The position numbers and the translations under genes were made by a program. Under the pieces are notes generated by a model, which did not search any database, was not told the DNA's origin, and was given only the letters and a program-made list of their open reading frames with translations. Below are positions 22,722 through 35,328 of a DNA stretch of 64,000 bases, in pieces. Location: contig CM046838.1 of the NCBI GenBank assembly GCA_025618425.1, forward strand, positions 17,916,129 through 17,980,128, in the 5' to 3' direction. The first letter of the stretch is position 1; every line of letters starts with the position of its first letter. The DNA is from Heliocidaris tuberculata. Lineage: Eukaryota; Echinodermata; Echinoidea; Camarodonta; Echinometridae.

Positions 22722-23170
22722 TGTTCAGACACAAAACGTTTATACCGAAACTCGATAAAGAAACATCGTATAAAATTTTCAGCGTATAGCCTACGGACCG
22801 TTCAGACACATATCTCGACCGATTCGAAAAACATCGTATAGATGCGCAGTTTTCCACTGCGCATGTTGTTATGGTCGCCGCCAGTCCCCGCCCCCTGGTA
22901 AGGACACCTTTCGCGCGCGCTCACGTTAAGCCCCGCCCAGTTATACCGTTCTATGGTCGCCATACGTTCAGACACACACGGAAAGGTGATTCGCTATCGA
23001 GTTCTAGTTCGAAACGATGCTCGGACCCCAGTTTCGTTATACGACGTTTCGTTATACGACGTTTCTTTAGTCAGCGTTCAGACACATAAATCCACAAAAA
23101 ACTCATCGTAAAGCTATACTGTCTCGGTATAGCTATACCGTTTTGGTATAAATTTTTTGTGTCTGAACCA
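22722..23170. mobile_element. Inverted-terminal element with repeated GTTCAGACACA motif
   Basis: The left terminus TGTTCAGACACAAAACGTTT and right terminus (other strand GGTTCAGACACAAAAAATTT) match, continuing into TATACC on both sides. The direct motif GTTCAGACACA occurs at 22723, 22800, 22966 and 23076, plus inverted copies at 23158 and near 23200. It is more GC- and CpG-rich than its surroundings. No coding frame. Confidence 0.7.
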
Positions 23171-23589
23171 TAGTCTGAACACCCTGTTTTTTGTGTCTGA
23201 ACACCCTGCATATCTCATGGTTTGGGGTGCGCGTGACGCGTAAAAATGTGAATACGCGCTTAAATACGCAAAGGTTAAGACAATGGATGTATGCGCGCAG
23301 CTCTTGCAAGATGCTTGGGTAAGGACTGGGTAAGGACAAAAATGTTTTTCTACCGGTGTTTTATGTGGAAGTCAATACAAAAACATAAAGACATGTAATG
23401 GTGAAAATTGAGGAACTCGGTATCATACAATTAATAATAATAATATTGAATGGTTTTTCTTTCGTGGGACACAAAGATATATCGTACTCGCTTTGAAAAT
23501 ATTTCACTCGTCGTGCCGACTCGTGAAATATGCTCATAGCTCGTGCGATATATTTTTGTATCCCACTCAAGGCCATTCAATATTATATA

Positions 23590-24203
23590 AATATTTTCAG
23601 GAAACTTGCATACCTGTGGTTAGCTTATGATGTCTTCTATCAAATGACACTAAAATATCTTATAATATTTTATGCTTGAGTGAGCAAGAACCACTTTTGT
23701 GAAATGGTGAAAAAATCCATTCTTGACAAATGTTTGTTTTTTTTCTGGCTGGTTCATGACAAGTTGATAGTCATGAAAAGAATTTTATATTCTGGTCATT
23801 GAAAGACTATTTATGAAAGAACAGACTTTGTTCAATGCATTTCCTGATATATCCCATCGAAACTTTATGGTTGAGTAAGCAATATAGGACTCATCAAAAG
23901 TAATATATTTAAACATCCAGCAAAGTAGTTAATTACTAACTCAAGCATAAAATATCGATAGGATGTGTAAGGATACCCTGTTATTTCATGAAATGTCTTT
24001 AATTGATCAGAATATGGAAATTTCTAAGCCTTTACATGACTCTCAGTCAGAGCCAATATCAATTATTGTCAAGACTGGATTTTGCACCCTTTCTCATTAT
24101 TGGCCTTTGCTCACTCAAGCGTAAAATATTGTGAGATATTTTGGTGTCATTTGATGAAAGAGACCCTAAGCTATCCACTGGTATAAAAATTTCCTTAAAA
24201 TAT
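23590..24203. mobile_element. Foldback element, CACTCAAGCGTAAAATATT family
   Basis: Termini are inverted copies: AATATTTTCAGGAAACTTGC-like left and AATATTTTAAGGAAATTTTT on the other strand at right. The arms go on through CAAATGACAC.AAAATATCT and AATATTTTA.GCTTGAGTGAGCAA. The same words occur in the pair at 38039-38280 and 40424-40677. Confidence 0.75.
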
Positions 24204-24242
24204 TTTGAAACATTTATTTTGGGAGAATTTTTCCAACTGTTT

Positions 24243-24247
<5 letters not shown>

Positions 24248-24302
<55 letters not shown>

Positions 24303-24305
24303 TAT
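24248..24305. repeat. (TA)n microsatellite
   Basis: About 50 bp of pure TA, just right of a foldback element. Confidence 0.9.
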
Positions 24306-26740
24306 GCGTATTCATATTCATATATGTATCATATTCTTTATACTTAAAGAAGAGTTGTAACTATGCTCTGTATGTTTGGTCTGTGTCAGCTCAAATACAA
24401 AATTATTTATGTAAAAATGTCTAAATTACACTCTAAATATTAAAAGTTAGTGACTCGTACTCATACGCATACTCATAGTCCTAGCTCCGAATCCATAGGC
24501 CAATAAAAACTAAATAAATGTTTATTTCCGTGCGGCCCTTGATGATTTTTTTTCCCCTGACCTTTTTCAACCTTGACCATTTGAATGTCTCATATCTTTT
24601 GCAGATGATTCTATATCTCCTTATGATATACCAATTATAAGTTTTGGCCCCCTTTAAGAGTACAAAAATTGTTAATTGTGCAACAAATGTCAGTTAGCCA
24701 TACCCCCTAGTCATATCAATTGAAAACAAATGCAAAAAAAAAATACATGACTCTTAAGGATGATGTGATAATTTTGTTTGATATCGGAGACAATTCAGGC
24801 AATTCGTCGCATGGGTAAAGTTGTTTTAAGTGCTCCGAAATTTCTCTCTGACCCCTGACCGTGACTCAAACAATAATATTCTAAATTTACCCTGGACGCG
24901 CACAATTTACATCATACATTATTTCATATTCTAACAAATATATGTAGTTCCAATTAATACTTCCACAATATTGACGTTTCTTCCTTCTGTGGTATTAAAA
25001 ACACATCAACTTGAAGAGATATAGAGCCACTAAAAAAGCAAAACTAGATAAACAAAATCACAATTAATGACAAAAAGAATACCTCCCCAACATAGACTAA
25101 GTTCAAGTAGGTTTTTTATTGAACTTCAGACTCCTGCAGAATGTTTGCTAAAATGATACGCAGTTTTCAAACAATTGAAGTAACAATGTCGTGTTTATGT
25201 TTGTGGACTACACTTGAATTTCATTATTCCAGAAGAAACCTAAATAACGTTTACTTGCAATTTATGTATCCTGTTTAGAGTTTTTGCTTCATAATGAAAA
25301 AAACAACAACAGATATTACCTGTTAAAATAACATTGAATCGCTAATGCATCTATTTGTTTGGTCAAGTGCGATTCAGCGCCATTCTTACGATAATCCACA
25401 ATCCAGTCCTCAAAGAAATTGCCACAGCGTCTATTCCATGTATGTCTAAACAAAAACTTTACTATTTGCTCCATAATTACATGGGTCACTTCAATAAGAC
25501 AAGTTAAACCAATTTTTGCTAAGAAAAATAAATGGGACTTCTAACATTTCTTGAGCTGTTCCACGGATGTAACAGTTTGATTGATGGGTAGACATTAAAA
25601 ATATCGAAGAATCACAGGTGCAATAAAATCAGTACATATCACAGATCATCTCATGTGGATGAACGCAAAGTAGGTACTTTTGATACAGTATTGAGTCATT
25701 TACTAATGGAATCAAGTCCAGTGAAATCTGTTTCATGAATGAAATGAATTTTGCTCAATTTTTGTAGAATGTACATTTATATTGAAGATATTTAAAATGT
25801 CATAAATATTTATATTTAATTGTAATAGTTAGAAAAGTTCACGACGCTAACCTGCATCTGCGTGTATGCCCAGCATGGAAAGATAAATATTTGAGCTTCG
25901 GCCGAGTTGTTGATACGCGTAGCGATTGGTGGAGAGAGATCACGTGACAAAATCTATCGTCTACAAAATACAGTATCAGAAGGGAGAAATATCGCGAAGC
26001 GAAGGAAATTGGTGGGAAAGGAGAGGAAAAAAGGTGGGAAAGATAGAGGAAGAGAGAAAAGGAGGGTAAGAGGGAGGGGGGGGGGGGGGAGAGATGATAA
26101 ATATTTGAATGGTCTGCATGCACCTCTTTGTGTACCATACCTATCTGTATCAAAAGATCGAAGTTCGCACTCGAAGAAACTTTCTTCTTCTTTGGTGATC
26201 GCTTTTAGACTAATCGAATGGGGGTGTTAAAGCTTCATAATTATACAATCTGAACACGTCAAAGTAACAAGCGGTCTTCGTCCAATCACTGACATGTCGC
26301 ATCGTAATATTTATGATTTTGATCTTGCTTCATTCGTTTGTTTACAGACCTGTACACGGCGTAGCTTCGTGGAAACGTTCATTTTTCTTGTGACCACATC
26401 ACAAAAATACAGTGATATTACACATTATTATTAGAACCTTGTTGCATAACGCTGTCAGAATTCAAGCCCGTAAGACAGACAAGTTCCTTCACATGTGCTT
26501 GCTGCTTGGAGGAACTAAATATCGTTGAGGAATCAAATCTTTACACAGGAGCTGTTAAACAACAAACAAAAACTTCAGTAGACTGCTACGAGTGAAGGGG
26601 GCGTTTAAGTTTTCGTCTTTGGCAGGTTGAGTCCTGCCTTTGATTTCTGAAGGGAAATTCTGAAACATTTCTCGTGAAATTTCTCCAAGGTTTTGACAGA
26701 ACATTTTGAAGAGTGCCTTATCGATGTCATTCTAGTCAAA

Positions 26741-26833
26741 ATGGGCAATAGTGTCACAGGCGGTAACCTCGAGACCTGGGATGTCGTCATCATCGTCCTC
26801 AACTTTGTCGGCGTTTTCGCTTTCGGCATATGG
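26741..26833 (+). CDS. SLC5-like symporter, coding exon 1
   Basis: It begins at the first in-frame ATG, with a favourable context (caaaATGG), and ends TGG|GTAAGA. It encodes residues 1-31: a short N-terminus with LETWDVVIIVLNF leading into the first membrane segment and FAFGIW, equivalent to the VMAVGLW region of SGLTs. Confidence 0.85.
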
Positions 26834-27870
26834 GTAAGAATCCATAATCATTTTTGTGACTTTAAAAAAAATTAATTCTAGTGTGAAAAGAATTTCTGAG
26901 GAGTATTGTAGATATGACTGAGAAATTGTAACTGTGCATGAATCTTAAAGACTGAAAGCAGAAATTTAATGTATTTTCTGGGCGGAGCCGATGCTTGTTC
27001 CGGGGAGGCCGATTACATTTATAGTTGGTTTTAGGTGTAAGGTTAGGTTTAGGGTTAAGTATAGTAGGGTTTTTTTGTCCAGGTTTGAAGTTTAGAATTC
27101 ACAGAGAAAAACCGCAAGATGCTATTATCCTGGCCCATTATTATTAAAGGGAAATCCAACCTTAAAGCTCGCGGACTGTTTTGGTTAGCAAAAAGGAAAT
27201 TGGAAAGAAACGTGTTCATTATAGTCTCATGTTGTCCTCATTCTATCAAAAGAGGTTTGTACCAGATCATGTGGTATTCCTTCAATGATTTCCGGTGAAT
27301 TTAGTGTAAATATCTGTAAGGAACGCTAGATCACAGTAAAATACTGAGCTACGCTAGAGCCTTTCCACCCCGATGGCTCCCCAAGCAACAGTCTCGGGGC
27401 TTCGCATGGAAATAGCATGCGTGCACTGTGTGTGGAGTAGACATAGGTTTTTTGGACGCGTTATAGGGTATAGTGCAAGTTGCTGTTGTTGGGAGTTTAT
27501 ATCCCTGGCCCTGTATTTAAATTGTTTTTTTACCTCATTGTAAAATATGTCACATTAGGAGGTGAAATCTGTACAGTATCTTAGTATTGTTAGTATCTTG
27601 CTATTTATCCAGGGGCGTAGGTAGCGGGGGAGGGGGATGGGGGTATGCATCCCCCAACTTTTCGGGTGGGGGGATGGTGTGGTGTTCAGATAAGTACCCT
27701 TATTTTTCTTTCGAATAAGTTCCTGTTCCATATTCTTATAAGTGCCCATTTTGATAATTACATCTCATCCCTCACCTTTGATAAATGTTCCTATTTCAAC
27801 GAGAGCATTTTTCCCTTTTAATCCCTTTTATTCCTTTTAATGTAACATTAATGTTACAGTGTAACGGTGT

Positions 27871-27883
27871 AATATATATATAC

Positions 27884-27923
<40 letters not shown>

Positions 27924-27935
27924 GTGTGTGTATGT

Positions 27936-27989
<54 letters not shown>
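27871..27989. repeat. (TA)n/(TG)n compound microsatellite
   Basis: TA, then TG (27887-27930), then TA repeats to 27989. Confidence 0.9.
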
Positions 27990-27992
<3 letters not shown>

Positions 27993-28110
27993 CCTTGAGG
28001 GAAATCACACCCCCCACTTATGAGGACCTGTCTACGCCAATGTATTTATCAACAAAAATCCAAGAAATCTGACCAAAAAAAATTTGAGGGAGTACCAAAA
28101 CTAAACATTA

Positions 28111-28698
28111 CCTTTAATAGCAAGTTGCTCTGAAAGAAATAAAGAAACAGGAAAAACCAGAGAAACAGATTGGTGAAAGTTTGAACGATATCGGACAAGC
28201 AATAAGAAAGTTATGAATTTTAGAAAGTTGTAATCACTATACATGTGGGGATTTAAAATTGGCCGAATAATGTAATGCCATTGTGATGTAGTGGCGGACA
28301 ACTCCCCAATTTGCTCGAACACACACAAAATGACAAAAAGGTCGTGTTTTTCAAAATTTATTACTCAATATGATCTTTTTCTTTCAAGAGGACCTATAAC
28401 GATATGTTATCTACAATATATTTGAGTTCTGCCCCGAGGGTAAAGGCGCTTCGGAGAAAACCGCAAATTAATGATATTTTTGTGTATGACAAACCGGAGA
28501 GTTGTCCACAAGTATGTCATAATCTACTCACCAAATTGCCAATTTGAGATTCGCATAGATGAAGTGATCTCATTTTTCAAACATCCGTAACTTTCTCATT
28601 CCATGTCCGATTTCTTTCAAACTTTCACCATCCTCTTTTTCTTATTTTTTCTGCTTTCACACAAAACATCTTATTACCAAGGTTGGATTGCCCTTTAA
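28111..28698. mobile_element. Foldback element, long inverted arms (copy 2)
   Basis: Nearly the same sequence and order as the element at 7638-8221, in the same orientation, ending GGTTGGATTGCCCTTTAA. The outermost left terminus is replaced by unrelated sequence, so this copy is slightly truncated. A separate left-end-like fragment (TTAAAGGGAAATCCAACCTT) lies at 27146. Confidence 0.75.
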
Positions 28699-31199
28699 AC
28701 CGTAACATACAACATGCCAGTATATCCACAATATTTCCCAAAGTTTGTTGGAATGTTTGCACCTTTTGTTTATACTGTTTTTTCAAGTTTCAAGATATAT
28801 ATAGAATTGGATATCTCCCGAATGTCTCAGTGATTTAAATGTGTTATAATTACTATTTTGCGAGTGATAGTATGTTGTCTTTAAAAATTTGTTTCACAGG
28901 TTAGTAAAATAAGTTATATTTTTCAACCCGGCAGTGGTGTATGATATGGCCGGCGTATGTCCACTTCCCATTTGAATGCCTAGTACACCCCCCCCCCCCC
29001 ACACACACACACACACAAACACGCACAACATCATTAAAACTTACAGAGGAGATACAGAACAAGGGGGCGTAGTCTGCAGAGGCTTCGTTCTAGGCTGGAT
29101 ACGCCACCATTATATGTAGGCAAACGTGTGAACCATGTAACGAAGTAACTAAGAATTAAATTAAGTAGATTGTTGGTATGGTTTGTGCCACAATTATCAG
29201 ATTATAGGAGCACACTTTCACAAATCCAATTGGGATTTTCTGAGGTATTTTGGGGGGATAGCTATGCTACCTTTATCTTAGTTTCATCAATATTTTTTAT
29301 AAGTTATTGATTCATATACATGTATAAAACAAAAAGTCTGTGTTTTAAACATTACTGTATACAGCATAATTATTGTTTTGGTGATACAGCTTAGATGGCT
29401 AGAGTCGGTAGAGGACATAGCTGGTGTTTGTCTATCCCCGCCCTGCTCAATCCCTTGACAGGCCTAGACAAATATCTTTTCATCTGTTTGTTGATGCATC
29501 ATTAAACCTACATGAAATTATAATTTATGGAGCAAGATTCATGGGAAGCCTGGAAACCGCGCTATTACGAAAGTTTGCTAAAAACTGTTCCACAATAGCT
29601 GCTGGCATGGCTATAGGGCGCATCTGAAGAGTCATAACTGCCCGTATGAGAAAAAGACCTTGTTTCCAGCGGCCTACATCTTGAATATCAATGGAAACCT
29701 TGTGCGCCAAATCGCTTATCGTGATTCTGCATCACGATGAAAACATTCAGGATAAACCATTTTCAGTAGTGCAGTGTAAATATGCATTAAATATTCTGGT
29801 CATCATTATAGACATTACAAATAAGGAATATGCTGAAAACTTCTTATTTGTACGAATGACTCGACGTTTTCGTTGTATAAGTTTCCTTTTGAAGAGCTCA
29901 ATTTCAGTATAGAACTTTCAGAAGAAGAAGGTACATGAAAATGATTGTTCATAGTAAAGCACAAAAGCAGTAATAAATATAATCATGCAAAGAGTGCATG
30001 ATGTTTAAGTGTCTCTGGAGGTTTTTCTTTTTTTCTTTTTTCTTTTTTTTCTTTTTGAATATGATATTCACATACATGTGCAATAACATCATAATGTATT
30101 GCCTACTTTGAGACTATCATCTCTCTCAATACTAAAAAAGAGGATTCGGAAAATTATAATAACAAGTCATTCTGAAATTGTTCAGTATTTATTTGCAATG
30201 TACGCCCCTCCACCGGTACCATCATAGGACAGCTATAGGAGCTGAAGAGCAAAAATATATAATGTTCTTTTATTATATGGTGAAGTTTGATAAAGTCACG
30301 TGATCTTTCAAGCATTTACTCTTCAAATTTGTTCGAAATATTTTAGGAAGAATAGCTACGAAATCCAAATACATTTTGACTTAGACTGAGTTCGGAAAAA
30401 CTAGAGTGAGATGTGGAAAGCAAACACGAAACCTATCTTGCTGCCCAGCATGTACCAGACTCATCATTTTTTATTGTGGAAATTTAGTCTAGATTGAAAA
30501 ACCGTGTCATTGTTTTTTTTCAATCTTGATTCGGTTTTACGGACAGGATGTCTGTAGAACATTGCAGGGAGGGGGTGCCGGAACACAATATTGCGGAGGG
30601 AAGAATGAAAAATGCTTTATATTTCCCGATTGACCCACTAAAATAATTTAAAGAAGCGGTGTCATTGCAATTGCAACCGTCAAATTTTTAGTCTGCTTTG
30701 AAGAGATGATCCCATTATGTAGCAGTATACCGCCCCGAATTGCAAATAATAACTTAGAGTTACACCATTTTTTTCATCATATTTCTTTTTTATTTTTGTC
30801 CACAAGCCAGTTAAAATACAATTAAAATTAAAATACATGTGTACTACAGATTTCTACGATATTTCTCTTAATCATATAAATAAAAATACAACACCACTCC
30901 CCTAAAAAACAGGCCAAATAAAATTATACCAATAATAACAGATATCCTACTTTCGAGGTGTACATAGTTGATTTTGCAGATATGAACTGCTGGGAATCAG
31001 TTTTGATTTCGGAGTGTTTGGAATTGCAGAAGACAACAAATGATAATAAAGCTCTGTTTCAGTTCACAATATGTAAAGTATATATTTTTAAAATGTGCCC
31101 TAAATTTGGGTTAGTTTTGTAGAAAATCAACCGACAGAAGGAGAGTAGGCTTTAAGTGCATCAAAAATACACAAACCACAATACTCTTTTGGCACAATT

Positions 31200-31450
31200 A
31201 CAATCCAAGAAATAAAAAAGCGTCTACCATTCCTTCATTTTCATCTATTTTAATCTCGAAGTTAAAAAAAAAAAGAAGAAAAAAAAAAGCACTATTCCGT
31301 ATTGAGCATAAATTCATAAATAAAAAATAGATTGAAAACCTCACAGTTGCTCTCATGACCATCTTGTTTTATATGTTCCAAGTATATTAGTTGATCGGTA
31401 ATCGTATTTCAATTGATATGAAACACTGGCTAATTTTGTAGTGGTATTTT
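31200..31450. repeat. Direct repeat U1, copy on the 3' side of the LINE
   Basis: Contains TTACAATCCAAGAAATAAAA, AAGCGTC, ATTGAAAACCTCACAGTTGC and TATTAGTTGATCGGTAAT. The same sequence recurs in the same orientation at 36878-37376. Confidence 0.8.
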
Positions 31451-31549
31451 TTGTATTTTATTAAGAAACCTCATTGAAATTGACATCAATATTTTGTTTT
31501 ACAATAGAAAGCATTAGTATAAAGAAAAGTAGCAATCATATGGAAATGG

Positions 31550-31810
31550 AATCATAATAGGACTACTCAGGTTTAACATGTGACAAATTATATGACATTA
31601 CCAAATTGGATATCATATTGATATAAATAATGAAATAGAAAATCATAATGTCACTACTCATATTCAACATGTGACAAATTATAAAGCATTGTATCAAACG
31701 GGATATCATATTGATATAAACAATGCAATAGAAAATCATAATAGGACTAACATGAGACAAATCATATAAAATATTATATCAAATTGGAATGTTATATTGA
31801 TATAAACAAA
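31550..31810. repeat. Tandem repeat of about 90 bp, three units, 3' of the LINE
   Basis: Units share AATCATAATAGGACTA..CA, ACATGTGACAAATTATA and ATCATATTGATATAAA with spacing near 90 bp. They lie directly beyond the C-terminal coding remnant of the minus-strand LINE and are probably its 3' UTR. Confidence 0.7.
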
Positions 31811-32939
31811 GTTGGGTCAAAACAATATAATCAGGGATTCAAAATTCACCACGGGTATTTATGATGAATTTGAAATATCTTACAGAGCAATCAATTGCAT
31901 TTTCATTGTCGAATTTCATGATTTTTACAAATTTCTCTTCTTTATTAAAATCTTTGAATGCTTCATATATTTCAGCTATTTCTGTAAAAAAATGTATTTC
32001 TTTCAGTACTAAATCTCGTACACTACATTATAATGTGAAGTTCATTTCCAACTTTTCCCATATTACATTCATTACAAATTCGTAGATGAGAGGGGATTTT
32101 TCCTGGACGCCTATGTCTTCCGGTTCCTAGTGGTAGATTGTGTGAGCTAATTCTCAGTCGACATATATTTTTGCGTAGTTTGTAATTTTTGACATGGGAC
32201 AAGTATTTTTCAGTGTTCATATCCTGCTTGAATAATCTATATATCCTAAGATTATTTTTTTTCATTACCATGTATACAATTACTAGATAAATCCCTCTTG
32301 AACTGACAATCATATAAATTCATCATTTTCATTTCTATTTCTTCTCCAACAATTTTGTCACTATCTGTAATATCTTCTAGTTCTAAACATTTATTATTGT
32401 CATCTACATATATGATTTACATTCCCTGAGCAGCTGCTACACGTTCTCTAGCCAACATACAGATTTTTCCGTTACCATTTTTTTTGTTTTCTTGAAAAGA
32501 GTGATATAGTAATGATTTCGTTATCTATACTTCTCATTCGTGAATAATAATTTGCTAAATTTCTGCAGATATGTGTGATCAGAGGGTATGCTCCTACTTC
32601 GGCTAACACTGCCAATTGACTGCTTTTCTAATTGACACCCAGTATATTTCTTAACCATTGCAAATGAACATTTTCTATGCTATTCAAAAAAATATATTTT
32701 AGAGTTCCCCTTTGTAGCTTTCCCTATAGCTTTTCAAAATCAACAACAAAAGCTTCCCACATCTCTGATCTATATAAGAGTATAGGTTTTACTAAAGCAT
32801 CAAAGAGAAGGTTAGCTATTTTGATATTTGAAAGGCAATATCCAAATGATTTGGATAATTTGAGTATAACCCTTCTTGATTTATCCGCTAAATTCACCAA
32901 TGTGTCAATGAAGGTACCGCAATTATTAATGATAAGTCC

Positions 32940-33173
32940 TTAATATGCTACCTGCTTAACAACTTTTATATTTTCATTATTTATCATAAAATGCTGGTGT
33001 TTTAACATATGTCCACCTTTGGTACAGATCAATATCTTTGTCTTATTTGTGTTTACTTCTAATAACCATTTATTGCAGTATCCATTAAGTCTATTTAACA
33101 AGGTTTGCATGCCATTTTTTGTCTTTGATATCAATACTATGTCGTCTGCATAACTGATAAACAGTTTATTATA
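32940..33173 (-). pseudogene. LINE reverse transcriptase remnant, YADD box and thumb
   Basis: Continues the frame interrupted at 34493: NKLFISYADDIVLISKTKN and LNRLNGYCNKWLLEVNTNK. YADD carries the paired catalytic aspartates. Confidence 0.82.
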
Positions 33174-34488
33174 GGATTTCCCTGTTCATTTCAAATGATT
33201 CAAATTTGTCCATTCGTAACATTTCCGTCTTTGCGGCCATTCAAATTCGTTAATGAGCATACATATTTGAAATAACTGCAATCAAATTAAGAATGTGAGG
33301 TTTTTATTTTATTTTATGCATATTTTTTACACAAAAAAGGCCCAAAGCTTGCCCTACAAAGAAAAACATGTACAAGCATGAGAACTAAAGGGGCGTTATC
33401 ATGATTCAAAGATGTTCGGTTGAGAACCAGAGGGGCGCTATCGCGGTATACTAGTCTATGGCGATAGCGCTTTTCTGCTTCTCGACGAAACATCTTTGAA
33501 TTATGATAGCGTCCTTCTGACTCTCACCCGATGATACGAATTTATATACACTATCATGCCGGCTGTTACCTAGTAGCAGGTAACACTTGTCTGTATGCGC
33601 TTTGTAAGCCTGTTATATTTTCGAATTTTACAAATTCCTATAGTATTTTGTTGTATTTGCCTTGACTTTAGACAACATTTAATCACAAGCAACAACAAAA
33701 AACAAAAAAAACAAAAAAAAATTGGGGGATGCTCTAAAATGCAAGCTTTATAGACAGATTTTTGAAGAAAAAAAAAATTATCTGGTGTTGGAGGGGGGAT
33801 ACCCCCTCCCACATCCTCCCCAAGCTCGGTCGCTTTGCTCCCTCGCCGGTCACCCCCCCCCCCCCAATCATGAATACGGATCGACACCCCTGTGTACAAG
33901 AAAGAATAAAATGAAAATAAAGAAAACAAACATGAAAAAGGAAAGAAAAGGAAAATAAAGAAAACAAGTCATGAATGAAACAAAAGAAAAGAAGAAAACT
34001 GAAGAAAAAGAAAATGAAAAGAAAAGAAAAATTTTAAAAAATGAAAAAGATAAAAAAGAAAACAAGAAATTTAAAAGTAAATTGTATGTACGTTGTACGC
34101 GGATACATCGTACACAACGAATCTAAATTGAATGAATAAAGTAGAAAACCGACTTCCTAAAAACGTATTTTAATGCTCGAAACACGTTCACCAGCCGTGA
34201 CTTCTTAAGTTGATTGCAGAGATTTCAAATTCCACCGCACATGAACGAAAATGTTTTCCTATTAACACTTTTGATCGCTCAAAAACGAAATTACGTGCTC
34301 TAAAATGAAATTGTTTTCCTGTTAACACTTTTGATCGCTCAAAAACGAAATTGCGTGCGCTAAAATGAAATTGCTTGCTGTTTGTGTTAATTTGAATGAT
34401 CGAAAGACACGATACGCAAGGTATCGTTTAATTGGATTGACCATTTTACGAATTTGATTGGCAAGAGTTTAAATTGGCCGGGAAATCC
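33174..34488. mobile_element. DNA element inserted in the LINE reverse transcriptase
   Basis: The 1315-bp insert has 9-bp perfect inverted termini (GGATTTCCC/GGGAAATCC), followed by weaker similarity, and is bordered by TATA on both sides (33170-33173, 34489-34492). Deleting it with one TATA joins the reverse-transcriptase frame without shift (ENY|NKLFISYADD). Inside are a foldback hairpin, A-rich purine sequence (33900-34075) and two copies of a roughly 61-bp unit (34250-34371). No transposase frame. Confidence 0.75.
33391..33513. repeat. Hairpin with 53-bp arms
   Basis: The left arm (33391-33444) GGGCGTTATCATGATTCAAA... pairs with the right arm (33461-33513) ...TTTGAATTATGATAGCGTCC, with few mismatches and a 16-bp loop. 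The innermost GGCGCTATCGC/GCGATAGCGC is nearly perfect. Confidence 0.85.
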
Positions 34489-34492
34489 TATA

Positions 34493-35096
34493 GTTTTCCT
34501 TTAGTTCTACGGGCTCCGTGTCACTTATCCCAAGTTCACCTGATAAATCATTCAAATATATGTTGAATAAGGTATAGGGCTTATGGTGTATCCTCGTTTG
34601 ACACCAGTTTGTTTTGAAACACTGGGTAATTCCCTCATTTAGTTTAACGCCTAGCTTTGAATTATTATACATACTATTCATTATCTCGAAAAAATGGCCC
34701 CCGATCCCATACGTTAACATTTTATAAAACAATCCCTTCCTCCACACACTGTCGAACGCTTTTCGTAGATCAATAAAACAAAGATATATATTACTTTTTT
34801 CACTGGGGTCATTGTTTCTTACGTATTTATCAATTATTGTTTTTAAAGTGAATAAATGATCAGAGGTTCTCTGACCTTCCCTGAAACCAATTTGGTTTTT
34901 AATAAACATGTCATTTTTCATTAGATAATTGACCAAACGTCTGTTTAAGATACTGCAAAATAACTTCCCTACAGCATTCGAGAGACATATTCCCCTGCCT
35001 ATAGTTTGCTGGATCGGTTTTACAACCTCCTTTGAATAATGGAATAATAAAACTTTCTGACCATTTGCTTGGAAACTTTTCACTTATCAAAGCCAA
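34493..35096 (-). pseudogene. LINE reverse transcriptase remnant, N-terminal part
   Basis: Reads through RGICLSNAVGKLFCSILNRR, QIGFREGQRTSDHLFTLK and CFIDLRKAFDSVWRKGL (first catalytic Asp region), ending TEPVELKENY where an inserted element begins. A frameshift near 34980-35080 splits the 5' end into two overlapping frames. Confidence 0.82.
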
Positions 35097-35328
35097 ATTA
35101 AATATTCTTGCTAAGGCTGGTGAAAAGTGGTATTTCCCTGCCTTTAATTCAAGATTGCATCACATCCAGGGGCCTTATTTGTTTCTAGTTTTTGAAAACA
35201 TGAAATAACCTCGGTTGACGAAATTGAAAAGTCAAGTTTACTAAAAGTATTTTTAAGTTTCTTATCATTCACATGCCCCACGATTATACGATGATTATCA
35301 TCTAATATAACTTGCAAATCCGCTAAAA

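Larger units (their letters stand above)
12881..26740. other. Intergenic region between the divergent transporter genes
   Basis: 13.9 kb separate the two start codons. It holds the LINE ends, foldback elements, palindromes and microsatellites listed separately. I found no exon-like segment. The 900 bp before 26741 are somewhat more mixed in composition and include a CACGTG hexamer near 25940, plus a GA-rich stretch with a G run (26010-26092). The SLC5-like promoter probably lies here, but no core element can be named. Confidence 0.5.

Noticed and set aside
32677..32943. Plus-strand 88-residue frame
   Set aside because: Antisense of the LINE segment that reads KPILLY.SEMWEAF on the minus strand.
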